DNA of 5,891 bases from DASZZX01 sp036260415 (GCA_036260415.1 DASZZX010000171.1:1-5891), one strand, 5' to 3'; numbered from the stretch's first letter, positions 1 to 5,891 are shown. Notes: generated from the letters alone by a model not told the origin. Translations and numbers: made by a program.

Positions 1-2
1 GC

Positions 3-1289
3 GCAGCCCTCGGCGCCTCCGGGTACGCGGCCACAGCAGCAGCCGCCCGGCGGGCGCCCCGGAGAGGGAGAGCCGCGGCAGCGCACCGCGCCGACGCCGA
101 CGCCGACGCCTCCGCCCCCACCCGCAGCGACGCGCGGGAAGGGGTCGTCGTCGCCCCCGCCGACAGCGATCCGGGGGCAGCGGGCGAGCCGGTGCCCCGC
201 CAGGTCGCCGCCGAGCGCGGCCACCTGGCTCGCGAGGGCGGCAGCCTGGTCTTCCACACCGCCTTCTACGTCCTGTTGCTCGGTGTCGTGATCGGGCAGC
301 TGGCCAGCTTCCGTGGCCAGGTCGGCGTGGTGGAGGGCCACGCGTTCGCCGACACCCCGGTCGCCTACTGGACCACCGACGCCGGCCGCTGGTGGGGCGC
401 CGAGGATCACCCGGGCTTCGTGCTGGCGCTCGACCGGTTCACGGTGGACTGGACGGCGGACGGCCAGCCGGTGATCTTCCGCGCCGACGTCACCCTGCAG
501 CACCCCGATGGGCGCACCGAGCAGCGCACCACCGTGGTCAACGACCCGCTGGTGGTGGACGGCATGAAGGTCCACACGCTCGACTGGGGGTACGCGGCCC
601 GGGTGGTGGTGCACGACCGCGACGGGAATGTCGCCCACGACGCCTTCATCACGATGACCGCCACCGACCGCGGGTTCTGGCGCGGCGCGGTCAAGGCGCC
701 GGCCACCGACCCCCAGCTGGGTCTGCAGCTGCAGCTGATCCCCGACGCCCCGCGCGGTGACGACGGCGAGCTGCAGCCCACCGCCTGGCCAGGCGCCCGC
801 GCGCCCCTGCTGCTGATCAACGCCTGGCGGGGCGACCTGCGTCTCGACCGCGTGCAGGGCGTCAACGACCTCGACACCACCGCGATGCAGGAGGTCGGCG
901 CCGCGGCCCTGCGACCGGGTTTCGAGGTCGAGCTACCCGGCGGGGACCGCGTGGCGTTCGCCGAGATGCGTCACTGGGTCGGTTTCCAGGTGAGCCGCCG
1001 ACCCACCGACCCGCTGCTGCTGGTGGCGGCCGGCCTGCTGCTCGCCGGGCTGCTGCCAGCGCTGTACGCCTACCGGCGACGGGTGTGGGTGCGGGCGGCC
1101 ACGGAGGGCGACCGCACCGTGGTGACGGTCTCCGGTCACGCGTTCCAGCGGCCGCACGCCTTCGACGACGAGTTCGCTAGCGTCGTGCGGACGCTGCACA
1201 ACCGGCTGGCCGACCGGCCCGCCGCGGGCGGGGACACCGACCCGCACGGGCACGCACCGGAACCGCCCCGGGAGGTCGTCCGCGGATGA
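3..1289 (+). CDS. resB: Cytochrome c biogenesis protein ResB/Ccs1 (5' end outside window)
   Basis: ResB/Ccs1 pairs with CcsB to form the System II haem exporter and cytochrome c synthetase, acting on the outer face of the cytoplasmic membrane. The frame is open from base 3 to the TGA at 1287-1289, giving 428 visible residues. A GTG at 192 could start a 365-residue form, but that would begin just before what looks like the third membrane helix of the family, so the first helices should lie upstream of the window. Visible parts, counted from the GTG at 192: the AERGHLAREGGSLVFH lead-in and a helix at about 19-37 with the family FH at 21-22; a large extracytoplasmic domain at about 38-272 with the ResB-like stretch VNDPLVVDGMKVHTLDWGYA at 117-136; a last helix at about 273-294; then the RRRVWVRA segment and a hydrophilic His/Pro-rich tail. 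Bases 3-190 encode an Ala/Arg/Asp-rich linker. ccsB follows after 34 bases, suggesting one operon. The family call is firm; the exact frame across the low-complexity first 190 bases is less certain. Confidence 0.85.
   Translation, partial: AALGASGYAATAAAARRAPRRGRAAAAHRADADADASAPTRSDAREGVVVAPADSDPGAAGEPVPRQVAAERGHLAREGGSLVFHTAFYVLLLGVVIGQLASFRGQVGVVEGHAFADTPVAYWTTDAGRWWGAEDHPGFVLALDRFTVDWTADGQPVIFRADVTLQHPDGRTEQRTTVVNDPLVVDGMKVHTLDWGYAARVVVHDRDGNVAHDAFITMTATDRGFWRGAVKAPATDPQLGLQLQLIPDAPRGDDGELQPTAWPGARAPLLLINAWRGDLRLDRVQGVNDLDTTAMQEVGAAALRPGFEVELPGGDRVAFAEMRHWVGFQVSRRPTDPLLLVAAGLLLAGLLPALYAYRRRVWVRAATEGDRTVVTVSGHAFQRPHAFDDEFASVVRTLHNRLADRPAAGGDTDPHGHAPEPPREVVRG
90..110 (+). repeat. Short hexamer repeat (GCCGAC)3GCC inside resB
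   Basis: Three perfect tandem copies of GCCGAC plus a further GCC encode Ala-Asp-Ala-Asp-Ala-Asp-Ala in the resB frame. They sit in the low-complexity linker before the third membrane helix. Because the unit is six bases, a gain or loss of copies would keep the frame. I see no sign of any function beyond linker length. Confidence 0.6.
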
Positions 1290-1323
1290 CCGGGCGGCAG
1301 ACCGCAGGCGGGAGGGAGCATCG

Positions 1324-2622
1324 ATGAGCCTGACCCAGCTGGAGGCGCTGTCCAGGACGCTGTTCTTCCCCTGGGCGTTCCTGCTGTACGCCGGCGCGAT
1401 GGTCGCCTACTTCTACCGGATGGCGTTCACCGGCGGGGACCGACGTGACGGCGGGGGGCGGGTCGCCCGTGCGGTGGGGGTGCTGGGCGTGGTGCTGCTC
1501 GCCGCGGGCCTCGCCACCCATGTCGCGTCGCTGGTGGCACGGTCGTTGGCGTCGGGGGGGCGGGTGCCGCTGGGCAACATGTACGAGTACTCGTCGGTCA
1601 TGGGGGCGGGCGTCGCGCTGATCGCGCTGCTGGTCGTCCACGCGCGCATGCGCCGCCCCGAGCTGGTCGGCTTCGTGCTGATGGGCGGACTGCTCATGAT
1701 GGCCAGCGCCCAGGTGCTGTACACCCCGGCCGGGCCGCTGATGCCGGCGCTGCAGACCCACTGGCTGAAGATCCACACCAACGCGATGATGATCTCGTCG
1801 ACGATCCTGATCGTCGCGTTCGTGCTGACCGGGCTGTTCCTGATCCGCGACCTCGCCGAGCAGCGCGTTGCGATCCTGCAGGCGGCCCGCTACCAGGGCT
1901 CCACGGTCGGTGCCGCCTACGTGCCGCCCGCGCTCGACGACGCCGCGGAGGTCCAGCGCCCGGAGGGCTACGAGGACGACGGCGGCCTGCCGGCCGGGCC
2001 CGGCCGGGGCGGGGCCGAGGAGCCCGGCGCCTACGGAGCGGCCCTGCGCCAGGCGGTCAACCCGCTGCCGCTCGTGCTGGGCGCCGCCGCGATCGCCTTC
2101 GCCTACAGCCTGCTGTTCCGCAACCCCGTCGCCACCGTCGTCGCACCCGTCGTGGTGGGGCTCGGCACGCTGCTGGCCTGGTGGTTCCTGGCGTCGCTGC
2201 CCTCGGCGGCGACGCTGGACTCGCTGGCGTACCGCACCACCGCGTTCGCCTTCCCGATCCTGACCTTCGGGGTCATCGCCGGGGCCATCTGGGCCGAGCA
2301 GAGCTGGGGGCGCTACTGGGGCTGGGACCCCAAGGAGACCGGCGCGTTCCTGACGTGGGTCGCCTACGCCGGCTACCTGCACGCCCGCGCCACCCGCGGG
2401 CTGCGCGGGCGCGGCGCCGCCGGGATCGGGGTGGTGGCCTTCCTGCTGCTCATGTTCACCTACTACGCGGTGAACCTGTGGATCGCGGGGCTGCACTCCT
2501 ACCAGGGCACCGGCATCGCGGCGGAGTCCAACCCGCCCTGGGCGGGCATCGCCGGAGCGCTGCTGATCTACGGTGGCACCAAGCTGGTGACGCGACGGTG
2601 GTCGCCGGCCGCGGAGGCGTAG
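1324..2622 (+). CDS. ccsB: Cytochrome c biogenesis protein CcsB (ResC/CcsA family), haem-handling subunit
   Basis: This 432-residue polytopic membrane protein carries the WWD haem-binding domain of the haem handling protein superfamily and should act with the upstream ResB to deliver haem to apocytochromes c. The WWD motif WGRYWGWDPKE lies at residues 328-338, with YLH at 351-353. Other family landmarks are THVASLVAR (His66), GNMYEYSS (84-91), THWLKIH (His146 and His151) and GLHSYQGTG (His391). By eye there are about eleven hydrophobic segments, and positive charges place the WWD loop, His146/151 and His391 outside. The start is ATG at 1324, with GGAGGG at 1311-1316 and a 7-base spacer. A hydrophilic stretch at about 175-245, rich in Gly, Pro, Glu and Asp, sits on the predicted cytoplasmic side before the WWD half and makes the protein longer than the roughly 330 residues I expect. 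The gene is probably cotranscribed with resB. The naming ccsB/ccsA/resC varies between lineages; the family is secure. Confidence 0.95.
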   Translation: MSLTQLEALSRTLFFPWAFLLYAGAMVAYFYRMAFTGGDRRDGGGRVARAVGVLGVVLLAAGLATHVASLVARSLASGGRVPLGNMYEYSSVMGAGVALIALLVVHARMRRPELVGFVLMGGLLMMASAQVLYTPAGPLMPALQTHWLKIHTNAMMISSTILIVAFVLTGLFLIRDLAEQRVAILQAARYQGSTVGAAYVPPALDDAAEVQRPEGYEDDGGLPAGPGRGGAEEPGAYGAALRQAVNPLPLVLGAAAIAFAYSLLFRNPVATVVAPVVVGLGTLLAWWFLASLPSAATLDSLAYRTTAFAFPILTFGVIAGAIWAEQSWGRYWGWDPKETGAFLTWVAYAGYLHARATRGLRGRGAAGIGVVAFLLLMFTYYAVNLWIAGLHSYQGTGIAAESNPPWAGIAGALLIYGGTKLVTRRWSPAAEA

Positions 2623-2623
2623 G

Positions 2624-2639
2624 CGGGCGGCGTCGCCCG
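2624..2639. terminator. Candidate bidirectional hairpin between convergent ccsB and menE
   Basis: CGGGCG at 2624-2629 and CGCCCG at 2634-2639 form a perfect 6-bp GC-only stem with a 4-base GCGT loop. The hairpin begins just after the ccsB stop codon and lies in the 31-base gap before the menE stop. Its position between convergent genes suits a shared terminator. There is no run of T on either side, so it is not a classical intrinsic terminator, and short GC stems occur often by chance in DNA this GC-rich. Confidence 0.35.
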
Positions 2640-2653
2640 GACGCGGCGGGAGC

Positions 2654-3814
2654 TCAGTCGGGACGCCCGACCCCACCGGATGTGTGCGGCAGCCGGTCGA
2701 CCACCACCACCTCGCGCGGCACGTGGTGCCGGGGCGCGTGCGCGGCGACGAAAGCCCGCAGCTCGTCCGGGTCCGGCGGCCGGCGCGGATCGGTCGGCAC
2801 GCAGTAGGCGACGACGCGTTGGCCCCACTCAGGGTCGTCACGTCCGACCACGACCGCCGCTCGCACCGCCGGGTGTCGGCGCAGCAGCGCGACCAGCTCT
2901 CCGGTCCGCACCTGCTCCCCACCCGTCACCAGGACGTCGTCCCCGCGGCCGAGCACGCGCAACCGGCCGTCCGCCGTCCACGTGCCGAGGTCCGAGGTGG
3001 TGACCCAGCCGTCGTGGAGAGCGGCCGCGGTCAGGTCGGGCCGCAGCCGGTATCCGCGCATCACCACGGGCCCGCGGATGCGGATGCGCCCATCGGCGTG
3101 CAAGGCGACGTCCACGCCGTCGAGCGGCACGCCGTCGTAGACGCAGCCGCCGCAGGTCTCGCTCAGCCCGTAGGTGACGGTCACCGTGGCGCCGGCGGCC
3201 GCCGCGCGGGCGAGCAGCCCGGCAGGGGGCGCCGCGCCGCCGAGCAGGATGCGGCGGAAGCGCCCGAGCTCCACCCCCGCCTCGAGCAGGCGGTGCAGCT
3301 GGGTGGGCACCAGCGACACGTGGGTCGCGTCCGCGCCCGCCAAGGCGGCCACGTCGAAGCGGGGCAGCACCACCGGCTCGGACCGCAGCAGGCGCGAGCG
3401 CAGCAGCACCAGGATCCCTGCCACGTGGGCGACGGGCAGGCACACCAGCCAACGGTCATCGGGCCGTGCGCCGATGCGGTCGAGGCTCGCGCGCACGGAG
3501 GCCTGCAGCGCGGTGTGGGTCAGCTGCACGCCCTTGGGCGCCCCCGTGGTCCCGGACGTGTGCACCACGAGGGCCACGCCAGGTTCGACCGCCACCGGGT
3601 CGGCCAGCGGCGTGACCCCCTCCGGGTCCACCACGAGAGCGGGCCGCAGCGCGGCCAGGGCTCTGTGCACCGCCCCAGCCGGCCACGTCGGGTCGACCGG
3701 CAGCACGGCGTCGCCCCGTTCCCACGCGGCGTCCAGCTCGGCCACGAACCGCGGGCCGGGCGGCAGCCGCAGGGCGATCAGGCGGTCGCCGGGGGCTCCC
3801 GTGGCGTCTCCCAC
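2654..3814 (-). CDS. menE: o-Succinylbenzoate-CoA ligase MenE, lacking the usual C-terminal catalytic lysine
   Basis: MenE adenylates o-succinylbenzoate with ATP and transfers it to CoA, giving the substrate of MenB. The 386-residue product belongs to the acyl-CoA synthetase (ANL) superfamily. Visible motifs are the phosphate-binding loop HTSGTTGAPKG (85-95), the A5 motif YGLSET (215-220) followed by CGGCVYDGVPLDGV as in actinobacterial MenE, the TSDLG aspartate motif (273-277), and the hinge region LGRGDDVLVTGGEQV (288-302). The small C-terminal domain continues normally to DRLPHTSGGVGRPD and then stops. In relatives this last stretch reads like SGKVDR plus a short tail, so Gly381 (bases 2672-2674) takes the place of the A10 catalytic lysine and about a dozen residues are missing. 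The GTG start at 3814 is the most upstream one possible, since an in-frame TAG lies at 3821-3823. No good ribosome binding site precedes it. The gene is divergent from menB and convergent with ccsB. The MenE assignment rests on motifs and the men context. Confidence 0.93.
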   Translation of the reverse strand: MGDATGAPGDRLIALRLPPGPRFVAELDAAWERGDAVLPVDPTWPAGAVHRALAALRPALVVDPEGVTPLADPVAVEPGVALVVHTSGTTGAPKGVQLTHTALQASVRASLDRIGARPDDRWLVCLPVAHVAGILVLLRSRLLRSEPVVLPRFDVAALAGADATHVSLVPTQLHRLLEAGVELGRFRRILLGGAAPPAGLLARAAAAGATVTVTYGLSETCGGCVYDGVPLDGVDVALHADGRIRIRGPVVMRGYRLRPDLTAAALHDGWVTTSDLGTWTADGRLRVLGRGDDVLVTGGEQVRTGELVALLRRHPAVRAAVVVGRDDPEWGQRVVAYCVPTDPRRPPDPDELRAFVAAHAPRHHVPREVVVVDRLPHTSGGVGRPD

Positions 3815-3819
3815 GCTCC

Positions 3820-3830
3820 GCTACCGTAGC
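3820..3830. promoter_or_regulatory. Palindromic candidate divergent promoter between menE and menB
   Basis: GCTACCGTAGC is a perfect inverted repeat with 5-bp arms around a single central C. It contains TACCGT on the plus strand (3822-3827) and TACGGT on the minus strand (3823-3828), both matching the actinobacterial -10 pattern TANNNT. On the minus strand only eight bases (3815-3822) separate the element from the menE GTG, which would place transcription start at or next to the start codon. On the plus strand it would give menB a leader of roughly 30 bases containing AGGAGG. I see no convincing -35 element on either side. It could instead be a regulator half-site or a chance match. Confidence 0.35.
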
Positions 3831-3853
3831 CCGCGGCATCCGGGTCGGCTTCC

Positions 3854-3859
3854 AGGAGG
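3854..3859 (+). promoter_or_regulatory. Ribosome binding site of menB
   Basis: AGGAGG lies five bases upstream of the GTG at 3865. It is the strongest Shine-Dalgarno match in the window and fixes the menB start, which otherwise has no ATG nearby. Confidence 0.8.
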
Positions 3860-3864
3860 GTGAC

Positions 3865-4737
3865 GTGACCGATCCCGATCCCGCCGTCAGCACGGTCGAG
3901 CCGGCGGTCGCGTGGGAGCGGTGGGGCGACTACGAGGACATCCGCTACGACCGCTACGAGTTCGAGGACGGTCGGGGCGCGGTGGTCAAGCTCACCATCG
4001 ACCGCCCGGAGGTCCGCAACGCGTTCCGCCCCACCACCCTGTTCGAGCTGTCCGACGCGTTCGACCGCGCGCGCGACGACGACCGGGTGGGCGCCATCAT
4101 CCTGACCGGGCGCGGCGACCTGGCGTTCTGCTCGGGAGGCGATCAACGCATCCGCGGCGACGACGGCTACGTCGGTCCGGACGGGATCGGCCGGCTGAAC
4201 GTGCTCGACCTGCAGATCCAGATCCGGCGGCTGCCCAAGCCGGTTGTCGCCATGGTCGCCGGCTACGCGATCGGTGGCGGACACGTCCTGCACGTCGTCT
4301 GCGACCTCACCATCGCCGCGGACAACGCGGTCTTCGGCCAGACCGGACCAAAGGTCGGATCCTTCGACGCCGGCTACGGTTCGGGACTGCTGGCGCGCAG
4401 CATCGGGCAGAAGCGCGCTCGCGAGATCTGGTTCCTGTGCCGCCAGTACACCGCGATGCAGGCCTACGAGCTGGGCATGGTCAACGAGGTCGTCCCGCTG
4501 CGCGATCTCGAGAAGGTCACCGTGGAATGGTGCCGCGAGATGTTGCAGCACTCGCCGCTGGCACTGCGGATGATCAAGGCGGGCATGAACGCGGCCGACG
4601 ACGGTCTGGCGGGCATCCAGCAGCTGGCCGGCGACTCGACCCTCCTCTTCTACATGACCGAGGAGGCGCAGGAGGGGCGCGACGCCTACATCGAGAAGCG
4701 GTCCCCCAGCTTCGGCAAGTTCCCCAAACGCCCCTGA
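3865..4737 (+). CDS. menB: 1,4-Dihydroxy-2-naphthoyl-CoA synthase MenB (bicarbonate-dependent type)
   Basis: MenB is a cytoplasmic crotonase-family enzyme that closes the second ring of the naphthoquinone by an intramolecular Claisen (Dieckmann) condensation of o-succinylbenzoyl-CoA. The 290-residue length is normal. SGGDQ at 90-94 forms part of the CoA and oxyanion site. GYAIGGGHVLHVVCDLTIAA (133-152) is the crotonase signature. QTGPKVGSFDAGYGSG follows at 159-174, and the protein ends in GKFPKRP, a typical MenB tail. By alignment from memory, Gly161, Asp168 and Tyr263 match Escherichia coli Gly156, Asp163 and Tyr258, all with the same offset of five. Gly at 161 is the mark of the type I enzymes that use bound bicarbonate as the catalytic base. 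The start is GTG with AGGAGG five bases upstream. The gene leads the menB-menA-menC run and diverges from menE. Confidence 0.97.
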   Translation: MTDPDPAVSTVEPAVAWERWGDYEDIRYDRYEFEDGRGAVVKLTIDRPEVRNAFRPTTLFELSDAFDRARDDDRVGAIILTGRGDLAFCSGGDQRIRGDDGYVGPDGIGRLNVLDLQIQIRRLPKPVVAMVAGYAIGGGHVLHVVCDLTIAADNAVFGQTGPKVGSFDAGYGSGLLARSIGQKRAREIWFLCRQYTAMQAYELGMVNEVVPLRDLEKVTVEWCREMLQHSPLALRMIKAGMNAADDGLAGIQQLAGDSTLLFYMTEEAQEGRDAYIEKRSPSFGKFPKRP

Positions 4738-4815
4738 CCGGCGGGGGAGCGGGACGCGGCCGATCGAGTGTCCCCGGACTCGGCGGGCGGGCGTGAGCGG
4801 GCGCCGGAGACGGGC

Positions 4816-4820
4816 GGGAG
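4816..4820 (+). promoter_or_regulatory. Ribosome binding site favouring the menA start at 4828
   Basis: GGGAG ends seven bases before the GTG at 4828. The alternative GTG at 4768 has only GGGAC about 12 bases upstream and a purine-rich stretch about 20 bases away. The spacing supports the shorter MenA. Confidence 0.6.
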
Positions 4821-4827
4821 CGTTGCG

Positions 4828-5688
4828 GTGAGCGTGTGGGTCGAGGCGGCGCGGCCACGGACACTGCCCGCCAGCGTCGCTCCGGTCGCGGTCGGGACCG
4901 CCGCCGCCGACCGGTTCATCGCCTGGCGGTTCGCCGCCGCCCTGGTCGTGGCGCTGGCGCTGCAGGTCGGTGTGAACTACGCCAACGACTACTTCGACGG
5001 AGTACGGGGGATCGACACGCACGAGCGGGTCGGTCCCCGTCGTGTGGTCGCAGCCGGCCTGGTGGCACCGGCCGCGATGCGCAGCGCCATGCTGGCCGCG
5101 TTCCTCGTCGCCGGCCTGTCGGGGCTGGCCCTGGCCGCGGCGGCGGGGTGGGAGCTCCTGGCGGTCGGAGCGGCGGCGCTGCTGGCAGCCGCCGGCTACA
5201 GCGGGGGCCCGCGACCCTACGCCTCCGCTGGACTCGGTGAGGCCGCCGTGTTCGTGTTCTTCGGCCTGATCGCCACAGCCGGTTCGCAGTACGTCCAGGA
5301 CGAGCGGCTCGCGTCCCTGGCGGTCGCGGCAGCGCTCCCCGTGGGGTTGCTCGTCACCGCCATCCTGGTGGCCAACAACCTGCGCGACATCGCCACCGAT
5401 CGCGTCTCCGGCAAGGTGACGCTGGCGGTGCGTCTGGGCGACGCCCGCACCCGCAGCCTGTACCTGACCCTCGTCGTGGCGGCGTTCGCCCTGACCGGTC
5501 TGGTGGCGGCCGTCGCCGCCCGCCCGTGGCCGCTGCTCGCCCTCGCAGCGCTGCCGGCCGCGGTGCCGGTGACGCGCACCGTGCGGACGGCTCGCGAGCC
5601 GCAGCGCCTGATCGCCGCCCTGGTGGGCACCGCCCGCCTGCTGCTGGTGTACGCGCTGCTGCTCGCCGTCGGGCTCGCGGTCCGGTGA
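4828..5688 (+). CDS. menA: 1,4-Dihydroxy-2-naphthoate polyprenyltransferase MenA
   Basis: MenA is an integral membrane UbiA-superfamily enzyme that attaches the polyprenyl tail to 1,4-dihydroxy-2-naphthoate with loss of CO2, giving demethylmenaquinone. From the GTG at 4828 it has 286 residues. The N-terminus WVEAARPRTLPASVAPV is typical of MenA. The first Asp-rich motif NYANDYFDGVRGID spans about 50-63 and binds the Mg-diphosphate. The second, NNLRDIATD with the following GKVTLAVRLG, spans about 183-204. Several Ala/Leu/Val-rich membrane helices fill the rest. I preferred 4828 because GGGAG lies seven bases upstream and relatives have only a few residues before the WxxxARPRTLP motif. A GTG at 4768 in the same frame would add 20 polar residues that do not look like part of the family. 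The gap from menB is 90 bases with the preferred start and 30 with the longer one. The stop codon overlaps the start of menC. Confidence 0.95.
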   Translation: MSVWVEAARPRTLPASVAPVAVGTAAADRFIAWRFAAALVVALALQVGVNYANDYFDGVRGIDTHERVGPRRVVAAGLVAPAAMRSAMLAAFLVAGLSGLALAAAAGWELLAVGAAALLAAAGYSGGPRPYASAGLGEAAVFVFFGLIATAGSQYVQDERLASLAVAAALPVGLLVTAILVANNLRDIATDRVSGKVTLAVRLGDARTRSLYLTLVVAAFALTGLVAAVAARPWPLLALAALPAAVPVTRTVRTAREPQRLIAALVGTARLLLVYALLLAVGLAVR

Positions 5689-5891
5689 CGTTGCGCACCC
5701 CCGGCGTGCCCGGCCTCGACGACGTGGAACTGCATCCCTTCCGCATCCCCCTGCGGACCGCGTTCCGCCGGGTGACGCGGCGTGAGGGCGTGCTGCTCCG
5801 CGGTGCGGCCGGCTGGGGCGAGTTCTCCCCGTTCCCCGGCTACGGGCCGACGGTGGCGGTGCGCTGGCTGACGTCGGCCTACGAGGCCGCC
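5685..5891 (+). CDS. menC: o-Succinylbenzoate synthase MenC, N-terminal part (runs off window)
   Basis: MenC is an enolase-superfamily enzyme that dehydrates SHCHC to o-succinylbenzoate, the substrate of MenE. Only 69 codons are visible, open to the right edge. They cover the N-terminal capping domain: ELHPFRIPLRTAFRRVTRRE (15-34), GVLLRG, then the characteristic WGEFSPFPGYGP (44-55) and WLTSAYEAA at the edge. The catalytic Lys and metal-binding Asp/Glu residues lie further downstream and cannot be checked. The GTG start at 5685 overlaps the menA TGA in a GTGA arrangement, with no clear ribosome binding site of its own, which suggests translational coupling to menA. GTG codons at 5706 and 5724 are later alternatives. 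The identification rests on this short motif set and on the men context. Confidence 0.88.
   Translation, partial: MTLRTPGVPGLDDVELHPFRIPLRTAFRRVTRREGVLLRGAAGWGEFSPFPGYGPTVAVRWLTSAYEAA

Noticed and set aside
192..194. GTG at 192 as the true start of resB
   Set aside because: The frame is open to the left edge, no good ribosome binding site was seen, and starting here would remove the first helices expected for ResB.
2654..2674. A frameshift as the cause of the missing MenE lysine
   Set aside because: Reading both other frames onward from the SGG codons gives no GK motif and no MenE-like tail, while the in-frame VGR still resembles the VDR that normally follows the lysine.
1177..2922. A 581-codon open frame on the minus strand across the end of resB, all of ccsB and the end of menE
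   Set aside because: It lies antisense to a clearly recognisable ccsB and overlaps menE in another frame. Its product is Arg/Gln/Gly/His-rich with no family motif, as expected for the shadow of GC-rich codons.
2684..3829. A 381-codon open frame on the plus strand opposite menE
   Set aside because: It mirrors menE, which has all the adenylation-domain motifs. The translated product is His/Gln/Arg-rich low-complexity sequence without recognisable domains.
4768..4770. GTG at 4768 as the menA start
   Set aside because: It would add 20 polar residues not typical of MenA, and the ribosome binding site spacing is poorer than for the GTG at 4828. It remains possible.
4738..4827. A regulatory RNA or terminator in the menB-menA gap
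   Set aside because: I found no strong hairpin with a T-run and no riboswitch-like pattern; the gap is GC-rich sequence that may partly code for a longer MenA.
3778..5022. A 414-codon open frame on the minus strand opposite menB and the start of menA
   Set aside because: It is antisense to two well-identified genes, and its composition looks like a reverse-strand shadow.

Overview
The window is very GC-rich coding DNA with strong G/C preference at third codon positions and frequent GTG starts. These traits, together with a System II (ResB/CcsB) cytochrome c maturation pair and an actinobacterial-looking MenE, suggest a high-GC Gram-positive bacterium (Actinomycetota). I cannot name a genus from the sequence alone.

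Layout. Bases 3-1289 (+) hold the 3' part of resB/ccs1, whose reading frame runs off the left edge. Bases 1324-2622 (+) hold ccsB (also called resC/ccsA), the haem-handling partner. A 31-base gap with a GC-rich hairpin separates this pair from menE (2654-3814, minus), which converges on it. A 50-base divergent intergenic region containing a perfect 11-bp palindrome separates menE from menB (3865-4737, +). menB is followed by menA (4828-5688, +; a longer form starting at 4768 is possible). menC begins at 5685, overlaps the menA stop by four bases and leaves the window at the right edge. No stretch longer than 300 bases lacks a gene, and I saw no tRNA, rRNA, CRISPR array, insertion sequence or phage feature.

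How the genes work together. ResB and CcsB together form the membrane synthetase that exports haem and attaches it to CXXCH motifs of c-type cytochromes. MenC, MenE, MenB and MenA make menaquinone: MenC forms o-succinylbenzoate (OSB), MenE activates it to OSB-CoA, MenB cyclises that to 1,4-dihydroxy-2-naphthoyl-CoA, and MenA prenylates the naphthoate released from it. The window therefore groups quinone synthesis with maturation of the cytochromes that take electrons from the quinol.

This is mostly a recognisable respiratory housekeeping locus, and I did not find a convincing new system. The points most worth checking are: MenE ends early with glycine where the conserved catalytic lysine of adenylating enzymes should be; the menE/menB palindrome offers a -10-like element on each strand and may make menE leaderless; MenB has the bicarbonate-dependent active-site signature; and both cytochrome-maturation proteins carry low-complexity insertions.
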